Assembly (NCBI RefSeq): GCF_003626695.1
Contig: NZ_RBAH01000022.1
Span: 93,399 to 157,398, forward strand
Direction of reading: 5' to 3'
Source of the DNA: Paenibacillus ginsengarvi
GTDB lineage: Bacteria > Bacillota > Bacilli > Paenibacillales > NBRC-103111
Length of the DNA stretch: 64,000 nucleotides
Shown: positions 43,923-51,989 of the stretch, piece after piece
How the letters are laid out: each line of letters opens with the position of its first letter
Numbering within the stretch: the stretch's first letter is position 1
Notes under the pieces: generated by a model
Databases searched by the model: none
Seen by the model: only the letters and a program-made list of their open reading frames with translations
Told to the model about the DNA's origin: nothing
Position numbers and translations under genes: made by a program

Positions 43923-44792
43923 TTAGGTTGCCGATCTTTCCGCTCTGTGGTTCAACCAGTCGTCAAGCGTCGCCACTCTATCCGGAAACTGTCGGCTTCG
44001 CGCCAGAAACCCCGCCCCGTGCTGCGGCATCGGGTCCTGATCGGTGGGTTGGCAGCGCAGGTCGACACTCCAGCGGACATGATCCGATTCGTTCGGCGTC
44101 GACATATGCAGCAGACGGTCGTTAAACAGAATGGCTGTTCCTGCCTTTACGGGCAGTACGACCGTTTCCCCTTTGCCAAGCTGCTTCTCGTGCAGCGCCG
44201 TATAGCCGGTTCCGGTAACGGTTTCGCGATGCCACTCGAGCAGACGCTTCTTGTGCGTCCCGGGCCGCAGGTGGAGGCAGCCGTTTTCCAGAGTCGCGTC
44301 GACGAGCGAGATCCACACCGTAATGACCGGGTTCGCATTCGCATCCGGCCAGTACGATTTGTCCTGATGCCACGGCACCGCACCGGCGGCTACCTTCGGC
44401 ACTTTCGGGCGTACGTTGTAGACCGGGTTGCAGAAAATTTCGCCGCCGATGAGCGATTCAACCGCATCCAGCACCTTCGGATTGCTAAGCAGTTCGTAAT
44501 ATCCCGGCTTGCGCGGCCTCCAGCTGCGGCCGAAGCTCAGAAACTCTTTCTCCGACAAGTCGCGAAACAGCCCGGCGAGTCTATACTTAAACGGCAGACG
44601 TTCCAGCTTGTCTTCGATCAATCCGTTCGTGTACAAACGATCGGCGATTTCCGCAACATATTCGGACATCGATGCGATGACCGGCCGCATATCCTCGTCC
44701 GTAAGCAGACCGGGTATAACCAAATATCCTTCGAGATCATACCGCTCCAGCTGCTCCTGCGACAAGCTGCCGGCAAGATGATTGTGAAACAT
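43923..44792 (-). CDS. Phytanoyl-CoA dioxygenase (PhyH)-family Fe(II)/2-oxoglutarate oxygenase
   Basis: A 289-residue protein with the 2-His-1-carboxylate triad: H142 and D144 in VPWHQDKSYW, H229 in NDRLLHMSTPNESDHVRW, and R240 for 2-oxoglutarate. GCLHLRPGTHKKRLLEWH is the typical PhyH middle block. The start at 44792 has AAAGGAGG upstream; the minus-strand frame extends further but is not family-like. The substrate is unknown. Its first codons overlap the start of the divergent AraC gene, so its promoter must lie within that gene. Confidence 0.85.
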   Translation of the reverse strand: MFHNHLAGSLSQEQLERYDLEGYLVIPGLLTDEDMRPVIASMSEYVAEIADRLYTNGLIEDKLERLPFKYRLAGLFRDLSEKEFLSFGRSWRPRKPGYYELLSNPKVLDAVESLIGGEIFCNPVYNVRPKVPKVAAGAVPWHQDKSYWPDANANPVITVWISLVDATLENGCLHLRPGTHKKRLLEWHRETVTGTGYTALHEKQLGKGETVVLPVKAGTAILFNDRLLHMSTPNESDHVRWSVDLRCQPTDQDPMPQHGAGFLARSRQFPDRVATLDDWLNHRAERSAT

Positions 44793-45554
44793 GGGATTGC
44801 CTCCTTTGTCACAGAAGGAACCGGACGCGTGACCGTCGAAGATCGTTCTTACCGTGTGCGGAAAGGAACGCTGCTGTTCGTTGCGCCGGGACGGCCTCAT
44901 GCGTTTTACAGCTCGGAGGAAGAGCCGCTGCGCTCGCTCAACGTGTATTTCGATTTGTGGCCTACCGCGGCGGGCGGAGAGGCACCGCCTCCGATTCACC
45001 GGTTTTGCTTTGCTGCGGAGCCGTACCAGGCGGAGCTGCAAACGGCGACACCGCCTTGCGCGGAGCTGGAGCTTTTGCCCGAATGCTCCTTCCTCGGCTC
45101 GTATCCGCAGTTGCCTGAACTGCTTGAGCCTATTGTACAAATCTACGATTTATCCGGCCGTTACCGGAACGAAACCGTCGGTTCGCTGCTCAAAGGCAGG
45201 CTGCTATACTGGTATGATTTGACCGTCGCAAAACCGGCAGCCGACTATCGCATCGTTGCGATTATGGAGCAGATGGAGCTGCACCCGGAGAAGCGGATCG
45301 ATATCGATGCCTGGTGCGAGAAGTGCCGTCTGGGGAAATCGTACTTTCACATGCTGTTCAAAAAAGAAACCGGCCTGTCGCCGCAGCAGTATTTGCTGAA
45401 AATGCGGATGAAAAAGGCGCTCGTCCGGCTTCAGGAAAGCAATCTGACGGTAACGGCTGCGGCGGAATCGCTCGGGTATTCGTCGATTCATTATTTTTCG
45501 AGGCAGTTCGCCGCCTTTTACGGAACGCCTCCTTCCGAAGTCATGCGCCGATAA
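44778..45554 (+). CDS. AraC-family regulator with a short or truncated N-terminus
   Basis: About 259 residues are family-like from FVTEGTGRVTVEDRSYRVRKG and APGRPHAFYSS (late strands of an AraC cupin). The C-terminal HTH pair is RIDIDAWCEKCRLGKSYFHML and FKKETGLSPQQYLL with VTAAAESLGYSSIHYFSRQFAAFYGTPPSEV. The usual first ~25-30 residues of the cupin, with the H-x-H motif, are missing. ATG 44778 has no Shine-Dalgarno and lies inside the PhyH gene start. The open frame continuing left to 43947 is antisense PhyH, not protein-like. A deletion at the divergent junction probably removed the original 5' end. Confidence 0.7.
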   Translation: MIVKHGIASFVTEGTGRVTVEDRSYRVRKGTLLFVAPGRPHAFYSSEEEPLRSLNVYFDLWPTAAGGEAPPPIHRFCFAAEPYQAELQTATPPCAELELLPECSFLGSYPQLPELLEPIVQIYDLSGRYRNETVGSLLKGRLLYWYDLTVAKPAADYRIVAIMEQMELHPEKRIDIDAWCEKCRLGKSYFHMLFKKETGLSPQQYLLKMRMKKALVRLQESNLTVTAAAESLGYSSIHYFSRQFAAFYGTPPSEVMRR

Positions 45555-45606
45555 GCGAAGGGAAGCGCGGGGGAAAGAGTCCAATAAATTAGGGTAGGGG
45601 TCGCTA

Positions 45607-46248
45607 ATGGTACAAGGTGTTATTTTTGATTTTGATGGAGTGATTCTGGATACGGAAACGATGGAATACAAAATCATGAATGAAATATTTGCAGAAAACG
45701 GGGCTCACCTTCCCATTCACTTATGGGAACAAAGAATCGGCGGAAACAAGAATAACTTTGATCCCTATGCGTATTTGCTGCGTTCTTCGGAAACCGCTTT
45801 TTCAAAGGCTGAATTGAAAGCCTATAAAAAGAAGAAGGTTGAAGAGCAGCTAGGCATGCTTCAAATCATGCCGGGAGTTGAAAAACTACTGGAAGAGGCA
45901 AGTGCGAAAAAAATTGCGATCGGTTTGGCGTCCAGTTCACCCCGGAAAAGAGTCGTAGAATTATTAAGCAGATATGGCCTATTGCGATATTTCGAGTACA
46001 TGGCAACCGCGGAAGATGTGCTTCATGTGAAGCCATACCCGGATTTGTACCTGCATGTCTTAGCTTTAATGAATCTGAATCCCGGTGATGTTTTTGCTAT
46101 CGAGGACTCGCCCGCAGGAGCGAAAGCCGCGAAATCGGCCGGTTTATTTTGTGTCGTTGTTCCGAACGAAGTTACTAAACCATTAACCTTTGAACCGGTA
46201 AATCTGAAACTAAACTCGTTATTGGAGCTAGACCTGGCAAAAATGTAA
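45607..46248 (+). CDS. HAD-superfamily phosphatase (beta-phosphoglucomutase-like)
   Basis: A 213-residue protein. Motif I is VIFDFDGVILDTE (D8, D10) and motif II is LASSSPRKRV. K122 of motif III lies in HVKPYPDLYL (K-P-x-P). Motif IV is FAIEDSPAGAKAAKSAG (E-D-S). The cap domain is helical. It resembles YhcW/beta-PGM type sugar phosphatases or mutases. It lies directly before the STM4015-4011-like cluster but 316 nt away, so membership is doubtful. Confidence 0.9.
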   Translation: MVQGVIFDFDGVILDTETMEYKIMNEIFAENGAHLPIHLWEQRIGGNKNNFDPYAYLLRSSETAFSKAELKAYKKKKVEEQLGMLQIMPGVEKLLEEASAKKIAIGLASSSPRKRVVELLSRYGLLRYFEYMATAEDVLHVKPYPDLYLHVLALMNLNPGDVFAIEDSPAGAKAAKSAGLFCVVVPNEVTKPLTFEPVNLKLNSLLELDLAKM

Positions 46249-46564
46249 AAACTGAATCTTTGCAAACAGCAGAATCTTGAACTTGAAGAAAAGCGGTACA
46301 ATCATTTGGCGCTCGTGTCTCAACTTTCGTTCGAAGGTCCTATTCAGCATTGATCTACTTCAATATGCTCGATCCCTAGTAAATTGATGGTCAGAGGAAA
46401 AATCGATCTTCCGGACTATTTCATTTTTCCTGAGACGGTCTCTATCTAAATAGGGGGAATTAGTCAGGTCTTGCCTAGTTTGCACCGTCTTTCCAAAATC
46501 GTTTATAGTAATTAGGAGAACGATTGTTCTATAGTAGAAGGCAAAGAAGCAGGAGGCGGATGGG
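46249..46564 (+). other. Intergenic region before the STM4015-like gene
   Basis: No gene was seen. The sequence is AT-richer than the flanks and presumably carries the promoter of the five-gene cluster. The Shine-Dalgarno AGGAGGCGG is at 46551-46559. I see no clear terminator for the HAD gene and no convincing operator. Confidence 0.4.
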
Positions 46565-47407
46565 ATGTCGGAAGTGAAACTGGCAATCGATTACGATCAA
46601 TATGAGGAAGGCGTTCAGATGGCGGAGCTGCTGGAGAAGCTCGCCGCTTCGCCGGAAGCCGCAGAGCTGACCAGCTTGGTGATCGGCGACTGGGGAGGCT
46701 CGTACGAAAACGATTCGGCACCGATTGTGGAGAAGCTCGTCGCCCTGAAGGACCGATTCCCGAAGCTCCGCAAGCTGTTTATCGGCGACATGGACTATGA
46801 GGAATGCGAAGTTTCCTGGATTATGCAAAGCAATATCGCTCCGGTGCTCGCGGCGTATCCCGAACTGCGGTCGCTCACGATCAAAGGCAGCAGCGGTCTG
46901 TCTCTGGAGCCGGCCGTTCACGCCAAGCTGGAGGAACTGGTCATCATATGCGGAGGGCTGGGCAAGCAGGTGCTGGCAAGCATCCGCGGCGGTTCGCTGC
47001 CCAAGCTGAACAAGCTGGAGCTGTACCTGGGCGTGGACAATTACGGCTTCGACGGGGGGCTGGAGGACGTTCTGCCGCTCATCGAGCCGGGGCTGTTTCC
47101 CGAGCTTACCTATCTGGGTTTGAAGGACAGCGAAATTCAGGACGAGATTGCCATCGCGCTTGCCGATGCGCCGATCCTGGACCAGCTGCATACATTGGAT
47201 TTGTCGCTTGGAACGTTATCGGACAAGGGAGCCGAAGCGCTGCTCGCCAGCGAGAAGGTGCGCAAGCTGAAGTCTCTTGATCTGAACTACCATTTTATGT
47301 CGGACGATATGATGAACCGTTGGAAGCAGTCCGGCGTGAATGTAGACATTAACGATCAGCAGGACGGAGACGATGAGGACTACCGGTATCCGTCGCTTAC
47401 CGAATAA
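46565..47407 (+). CDS. STM4015-like leucine-rich-repeat protein
   Basis: A 280-residue soluble protein built of LRR-type units: LRSLTIKGSSGLSL, LEELVIICGGLGKQVL, LNKLELYLGVDNYG, LTYLGLKDSEIQDEI, LHTLDLSLGTLSDKG and LKSLDLNYHFMSDDM. The C-terminus is short and very acidic (QDGDDEDY). The arrangement of an LRR protein followed by an ATP-grasp-like, a sulfatase-like and two radical SAM genes matches the Salmonella STM4015-STM4011 locus. The LRR protein may be the scaffold or the modified substrate; that is inference. It is the first gene of the cluster, with an intergenic gap of only 2 nt to the next. Confidence 0.75.
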   Translation: MSEVKLAIDYDQYEEGVQMAELLEKLAASPEAAELTSLVIGDWGGSYENDSAPIVEKLVALKDRFPKLRKLFIGDMDYEECEVSWIMQSNIAPVLAAYPELRSLTIKGSSGLSLEPAVHAKLEELVIICGGLGKQVLASIRGGSLPKLNKLELYLGVDNYGFDGGLEDVLPLIEPGLFPELTYLGLKDSEIQDEIAIALADAPILDQLHTLDLSLGTLSDKGAEALLASEKVRKLKSLDLNYHFMSDDMMNRWKQSGVNVDINDQQDGDDEDYRYPSLTE

Positions 47408-47409
47408 GG

Positions 47410-48666
47410 ATGGAACGTTTGATCGTAATCGGAAATCCGGGCAACCGGCGCACGACGGGACTGCAGCAGGCGAGGACGGCCCTCGGGCTGCCTCCTGCGC
47501 ATGTCGTTTCCTATCTGGATTTGCTGCAAGGCCGTTCGCTTGAGGAGCTGGCCGAGCCCAGGCGGGGGCGCGACGGCAGTGACAGCGGCAGCGGCGTACC
47601 GCTGCTCCGGCTCGATGCGCCGGGCGAGCTTTTTGCCGTGGAGCGGGAATTGATCGCATTAGGAGCCCCGGACCGGGCGGGCGACAGCGTTAGCGATCGG
47701 CTGCTGCCTTACGGTCATCTGCCCGATCCGGAACCGTGGTCTGCCAGAACGGCGCTAGCGGCGGAGGAGCAAAAGGGAAGGCTGTATCATCCGTCCCAAT
47801 GGTTTCGCGGTTTCGGCCGGCTGCTTGCCCGTCTGGACAAGGAAGCCGCCGGGCTTTGGCCGGGTGTCAAATGGCAAAATGCGCCGAGGGACATCATCCA
47901 AATGTTCGATAAACGGCAGACGTCTCGCGTGCTAAAAGAGGCGGGGGTAGCCGTTCCGCGGCTGCTCGCCCCTCCCGAGAGCCTTCCGGATTACGAGTCG
48001 CTGCGCGAGACGATGCTCCGTCTTCGCATGCATCGCGTATTCATTAAGCTGGCTGCGGGTTCCGGGGCTTGCGGGGTGATCGCCTATCAGCTCAATCCGA
48101 CGACGGGTGCGGAGCAAGCGGTGACGACGATTGGGGTGGAGCGGTTTAGAACCAGACCGCCGATGTTTTATAATTCGATGAAGCTTCGCAGGTATACGGA
48201 GAACAAGGATATTCGCTTGATCGTGGGCTGGCTGCTTCGCCACGGGGCGCATGTCGAGCAGTGGATCGCCAAGGCCGCTTACGGCGAACGCGCTTTTGAT
48301 ATTCGCCAGCTTGTGGTGGCGGGGGAAGCCTGCCATCGCATTGCCCGGGTCAGCCGGACGCCGATTACGAACCTGCATTTGCGCAGCGAGCGAATGGATG
48401 TCCGCGAGCTTGGACTGACGGACGAAACGATCGCCGGCATGGAGGCTTGCGCGGTAAAAGCGGCCGCCGCTTTTCCAGCCTCGGCGGTAGCCGGCATCGA
48501 CGTTGTCGTCGCCCGCGGCTCTTTGCGCGCTTACGCGGTGGACGTTAATCCGTTCGGAGATTTGCTTTACCGCGTCCTTTACAATGGACTTGATACGTAT
48601 ACATGGGAAATGAAGCGGCTTTCCGAGCTGCAGCTGGACGCTTGTCTCGGACAAGACGGCCCGTAG
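47410..48666 (+). CDS. STM4014-like ATP-grasp-type protein
   Basis: A 418-residue protein starting LIVIGNPGNRRTTGLQQA. It then shows ATP-grasp-like elements: DKRQTSRVLKEAGVAVPRLL (pre-ATP-grasp entry seen in RimK/carboxylate-amine ligases), VFIKLAAGSGACGVIA (nucleotide Lys and Gly-rich loop), and GIDVVVARGSLRAYAVDVNPFGDLL (metal-binding D/N-x-N-P-F-G). RimK-type ligases add an amino acid or amine to a carboxylate. The acceptor here is unknown. It follows the LRR gene by 2 nt and precedes the hydrolase gene by 30 nt. Confidence 0.75.
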   Translation: MERLIVIGNPGNRRTTGLQQARTALGLPPAHVVSYLDLLQGRSLEELAEPRRGRDGSDSGSGVPLLRLDAPGELFAVERELIALGAPDRAGDSVSDRLLPYGHLPDPEPWSARTALAAEEQKGRLYHPSQWFRGFGRLLARLDKEAAGLWPGVKWQNAPRDIIQMFDKRQTSRVLKEAGVAVPRLLAPPESLPDYESLRETMLRLRMHRVFIKLAAGSGACGVIAYQLNPTTGAEQAVTTIGVERFRTRPPMFYNSMKLRRYTENKDIRLIVGWLLRHGAHVEQWIAKAAYGERAFDIRQLVVAGEACHRIARVSRTPITNLHLRSERMDVRELGLTDETIAGMEACAVKAAAAFPASAVAGIDVVVARGSLRAYAVDVNPFGDLLYRVLYNGLDTYTWEMKRLSELQLDACLGQDGP

Positions 48667-48696
48667 ACAGGCTAAACGGAGAAAGGGGGAACCGGC

Positions 48697-49482
48697 GTGC
48701 CGGATATGAACGCCATTGTCGGAACCCACGACATCTTGATGATTACGCTCGATACCCTCCGGTATGATGCGGCGGTGCTGGAAGAAGCGAATTGCCCAAA
48801 TTTGTGCGGAAGCGGGTTTTGGGAGAAACGCCATACGCCCGGCAGCTTTACATATGCGGCGCATCATGCGTTTTTCGGCGGATTTCTGCCCACCCCGGCC
48901 ACAACCGATAAGGCCAGCCATGTCAGGCTGTTTCATTCGAAGGATACGGGGCTGAAGACGCATCCCCACACGTGGCTGTTCGACGCGCCGGATCTCGTAT
49001 CCGCTCTGGCGGCGGAAGGCTACCGGACGATTTGTATCGGAGGGGTTATTTTTTTCAGCAAAAAAGTGCCGCTGGCCCGCGTGCTGCCCGGTTATTTCCA
49101 GCAAAGCTACTGGCGCATGACGTTCGGCGTGACCAACCCGCGGTCGACGGAACATCAGGTCAATCACGCGCTGAAGCTGCTTGGGCAGACGGGGATGGAC
49201 GAACGTTTGTTTTTGTTTCTGAACGTATCGGCCATTCACGGACCGAATCACTATTACGTGGAAGGCGCGAAGAAGGACTCGGTCGATACGCAGCGCGCGG
49301 CTCTCCGCTATGTGGATGGGGAGCTCGGCCGTTTGTTCGCCGCGCTGCGCGAGAGGGAACGGCCGGTATTTTGCCTCGTTTTCTCCGATCACGGGACTTG
49401 TTACGGCGAGGATGGCTACGAAGGCCACCGGCTTGCGCACGAAGCGGTATGGACGGTGCCCTACCGCGAATTTGTTTTGTAG
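48697..49482 (+). CDS. STM4013/SEN3800-like sulfatase-fold hydrolase
   Basis: A 261-residue protein of the alkaline-phosphatase/sulfatase fold. ILMITLDTLRYDA carries the first metal Asp pair, GSFTYAAHHAFFGG a Ser/Thr nucleophile region, FLNVSAIHGPNHYY a conserved His, and VFSDHGTCYGEDGYEGHRLAHEAVW the second metal site D-H-G…H. There is no C-x-P/A-x-R formylglycine sulfatase motif, so a phosphodiesterase/phosphatase-type activity is more likely than classical sulfatase. It is shorter than stand-alone sulfatases and lacks a signal peptide, so it is cytoplasmic. It is co-transcribed with the radical SAM genes. Confidence 0.78.
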   Translation: MPDMNAIVGTHDILMITLDTLRYDAAVLEEANCPNLCGSGFWEKRHTPGSFTYAAHHAFFGGFLPTPATTDKASHVRLFHSKDTGLKTHPHTWLFDAPDLVSALAAEGYRTICIGGVIFFSKKVPLARVLPGYFQQSYWRMTFGVTNPRSTEHQVNHALKLLGQTGMDERLFLFLNVSAIHGPNHYYVEGAKKDSVDTQRAALRYVDGELGRLFAALRERERPVFCLVFSDHGTCYGEDGYEGHRLAHEAVWTVPYREFVL

Positions 49483-49509
49483 GTTCCGAAGGAAAGGAAG
49501 TGAACGTAT

Positions 49510-50868
49510 ATGAATCGGCCTCTAGTCTCAACACCATCCGACGCAGGCAGCTGGAGCGAAAGTTTGCGTTTCGATCCTTATCGCGCTTATTTGTACAGCT
49601 ACCCGCACAAAACGGCGTACCGCCGGTTCGAAACGCCGCTCCCTATTGCGGACTTGTGGCGGGACGAGCCGCAGGAGACGCGGTTTTTGTATATGCATAT
49701 TCCTTTCTGCGGTGCGCGCTGCGGCTTCTGCAATCTGTTCACGCTGCCGGACAAACGCAGCGACGTCCATGTCGAATATGTAGACGCACTGGAAAGACAA
49801 GCCCGGGGGTGGGCTCCCCATGTAAGCGGCAAGCCGTTCGCTCGTTTCGCTGTCGGCGGCGGCACTCCGACGCTGCTCGAACCGAAGCAGCTGGAGAGGC
49901 TGTTCGATATTGCCGAGCACACGATGGGGCTGGATGTCCGTCAGGCCTCAATCTCGGTCGAAACGTCTCCGGAGACGGTGACCGCCGATCGGCTGGACGT
50001 GTTGAAGCGGCGGCATGTGGACCGCGTCAGCATGGGCATCCAAAGCTTCATCGAAGCGGAGGCAGCCGCCATTTACCGGCCGCAAAAGCCCGATGAGGTA
50101 GAACGTGCGCTGACGCTGCTGAAGCGCGATCCGTTCCCGGTGCTCAACCTCGATCTCATCTATGGCCTGCCGGGGCAAACGGTGCAATCGTGGCTGTACT
50201 CGTTGGAACGTGCTCTGACGTACGAGCCGGAGGAAATTTTTCTGTACCCGCTCTATACGCGCGAACAGACGATTCTGAAGCCGGAGCAGATCCAGGCAAG
50301 CGGGGCGGATATCCGGCTGGACTGTTACGTGGCGGCACGGGACCGACTGCTGGCGGAAGGCTACGAACAGCATTCGATGCGCCGGTTCTCCAGGCCCGAG
50401 GCCGCGACGGCCAAAACGCTGCTGCCCTACGGCTGTCAGGAGGAAGGAATGGTCGGTTTGGGCTGCGGAGCGCGCTCTTATACGCGCCGGGTCCATTACG
50501 CATCCCGCTATGCGGTCAGCCGGGCGGCGACGGCCGGCATCCTGGCCGACTATGTGGCGGCAGTAAGCCATGATACGGCGGACTACGGTTACGTGCTGAA
50601 CGAGGACGAGCAGCGCAGAAGATTTGTCGTGAAGGCGATTTTGCACAGCGAAGGGCTAACGCTTGCCGAATATGCAGAACGATTCCCGGGACGGGAAGCG
50701 ATCCGAGATGTTCCGGAGCTGGGGCTGCTGCTGGATAGCGGACTTGCGTTAGACGAACAAGGAACGATCCGGCTTACGTCCGAAGGGATGGCCTATTCCG
50801 ATGCGATCGGAGAGGGTCTCATTTCGCCGCAAGTGCGGGAGCTTATGGAAGGATATGAGTTTGCATGA
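49510..50868 (+). CDS. STM4012-like radical SAM protein (HemN-related)
   Basis: A 452-residue radical SAM enzyme. The [4Fe-4S] motif is C67-x3-C71-x2-C74 in YMHIPFCGARCGFCNLF, followed by FAVGGGTPTLLEPKQL (SAM-binding G-G-x-P-T) and RVSMGIQSFIEAEAAAI. LNLDLIYGLPGQTVQSW and a C-terminal HemW/HemN-like winged region (FVVKAILHSEGLTLAEYAERF) follow. HemN relatives do decarboxylation, methylation or cyclopropanation; the substrate is unknown. It overlaps the next radical SAM gene by 4 nt (ATGA), so the two are coupled. Confidence 0.87.
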   Translation: MNRPLVSTPSDAGSWSESLRFDPYRAYLYSYPHKTAYRRFETPLPIADLWRDEPQETRFLYMHIPFCGARCGFCNLFTLPDKRSDVHVEYVDALERQARGWAPHVSGKPFARFAVGGGTPTLLEPKQLERLFDIAEHTMGLDVRQASISVETSPETVTADRLDVLKRRHVDRVSMGIQSFIEAEAAAIYRPQKPDEVERALTLLKRDPFPVLNLDLIYGLPGQTVQSWLYSLERALTYEPEEIFLYPLYTREQTILKPEQIQASGADIRLDCYVAARDRLLAEGYEQHSMRRFSRPEAATAKTLLPYGCQEEGMVGLGCGARSYTRRVHYASRYAVSRAATAGILADYVAAVSHDTADYGYVLNEDEQRRRFVVKAILHSEGLTLAEYAERFPGREAIRDVPELGLLLDSGLALDEQGTIRLTSEGMAYSDAIGEGLISPQVRELMEGYEFA

Positions 50869-51725
50869 ACGCCACCGTTTATTTTCGCGGCAGTCTCTCG
50901 TCGTGCAATTACGATTGTCCGTATTGTCCGTTCAGCAAAACGAAAGACAGCAGCGCCACGCTCGCCGCCGATCGCCAGCAGGTTCGGACATTCGTCGATT
51001 GGGCAAGCCGGCAGGGCGCCGAAGGCCACCGGCTGGAGATTTTTTTCAATCCGTACGGAGAAGGCCTTGTGCACCGCTGGTACCGGGAAGCGATGGTCGA
51101 GCTGTCGCATATGGAGCATATCGACAAGGTGGCGATCCAGACGAATCTGTCGGTCAAGCTGGATTGGACGAGCGAGCTCGAACCGAGCAGGGCGGCATTC
51201 TGGGCTACGTATCATCCCGGTCAAACCGGGGAGGAGGCCTTCGTCCGGCAATGTTTGACGCTGTACCGCCGGGGAGTGCCGTTTAGCGTAGGCTCGGTCG
51301 GGGTCAAAAGCGCTTTTGACGCCCTGGCCTCCATGCGCAGAACGCTGCCCGTGGACGTCTACATGTGGGTGAACGCCTTCAAAGACAAGCGCGACTACTA
51401 CTCGGATGCGGATCTTGACTTCTTGCGCGGCATCGACCCGCATTTTGGCTTAAACGCCGCCGATTACGACAGCCGCGGCCGGGAATGCCGGACCGGCTAC
51501 GACGTGTTTTACGTCCAGGGTGCAGGCACGGTCAAACGCTGCTACAAGGACCGCAGCGTGATCGGGCATTTGTACCGCGACGGCTTGGATGGCTTGTCGA
51601 AAGCGAGAGCTTGCCGGATGAACGACTGCGATTGTTATATCGGCTACATCCATATGCCCGAGCTGGGGCTGGAACGCGTTTACGGAAACCGGAAGCTGGA
51701 GCGCATTGCAAGTTCTAACGCGTAA
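50865..51725 (+). CDS. STM4011-like radical SAM protein
   Basis: A 286-residue radical SAM enzyme with C14-x3-C18-x2-C21 (LSSCNYDCPYCPFSK). FFNPYGEGLVHRWY resembles the G-E-P region and VAIQTNLSVKL the strand-4 motif. The C-terminal third holds a second cysteine group (RCYKDRSVIGHLY, then ACRMNDCDCYIGY), suggesting an auxiliary Fe-S cluster as in SPASM/Twitch enzymes that modify peptides. It overlaps STM4012 by 4 nt and is the last gene of the cluster. A strong terminator follows. Confidence 0.85.
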   Translation: MNATVYFRGSLSSCNYDCPYCPFSKTKDSSATLAADRQQVRTFVDWASRQGAEGHRLEIFFNPYGEGLVHRWYREAMVELSHMEHIDKVAIQTNLSVKLDWTSELEPSRAAFWATYHPGQTGEEAFVRQCLTLYRRGVPFSVGSVGVKSAFDALASMRRTLPVDVYMWVNAFKDKRDYYSDADLDFLRGIDPHFGLNAADYDSRGRECRTGYDVFYVQGAGTVKRCYKDRSVIGHLYRDGLDGLSKARACRMNDCDCYIGYIHMPELGLERVYGNRKLERIASSNA

Positions 51726-51778
51726 AGGTATGACTGACTTATAGTGCGGGTCGTGCACGCGCAAAATGAAACAACCTA

Positions 51779-51816
51779 AGCCGCAGATGAACGTTCGTTC
51801 GTCTACGGCTTTTTTG
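51779..51816 (+). terminator. Terminator of the STM4015-4011-like cluster
   Basis: 15-bp arms 51779-51793 and 51796-51810 (AGCCG/CGGCT ends, G-U pairs tolerated) enclose a very short loop, followed by T5. Confidence 0.85.
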
Positions 51817-51989
51817 CGTGCCACAGCCGTACTCGATCACCCAATGTGCAATATATATCAAATCAAGAAGAGGAAATGGCAATCAAAATCAAATCTTGGC
51901 TACCAGGTTGTGCTACATTAAACGTGTGGCCAGTTGATCTATATTGCCCATCCGCTGGAGCCGATGAATACGAGTTGGAGGGATAATCG

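Noticed and set aside
43947..44777. Long plus-strand extension of the AraC gene to 535 codons
   Set aside because: The extension is antisense to the PhyH gene and has the arginine/valine-rich, non-globular look of shadow translation. AraC similarity begins only after about 44790.
47932..49440. 502-residue minus-strand open frame
   Set aside because: It is antisense to the STM4014- and STM4013-like genes, which carry clear motifs and ribosome sites.
51726..51989. Short precursor peptide gene for the radical SAM enzymes
   Set aside because: I looked on both strands around the STM4015-4011-like cluster for a small ribosome-site-led open frame with Cys/Thr-rich or leader-core features and saw none.
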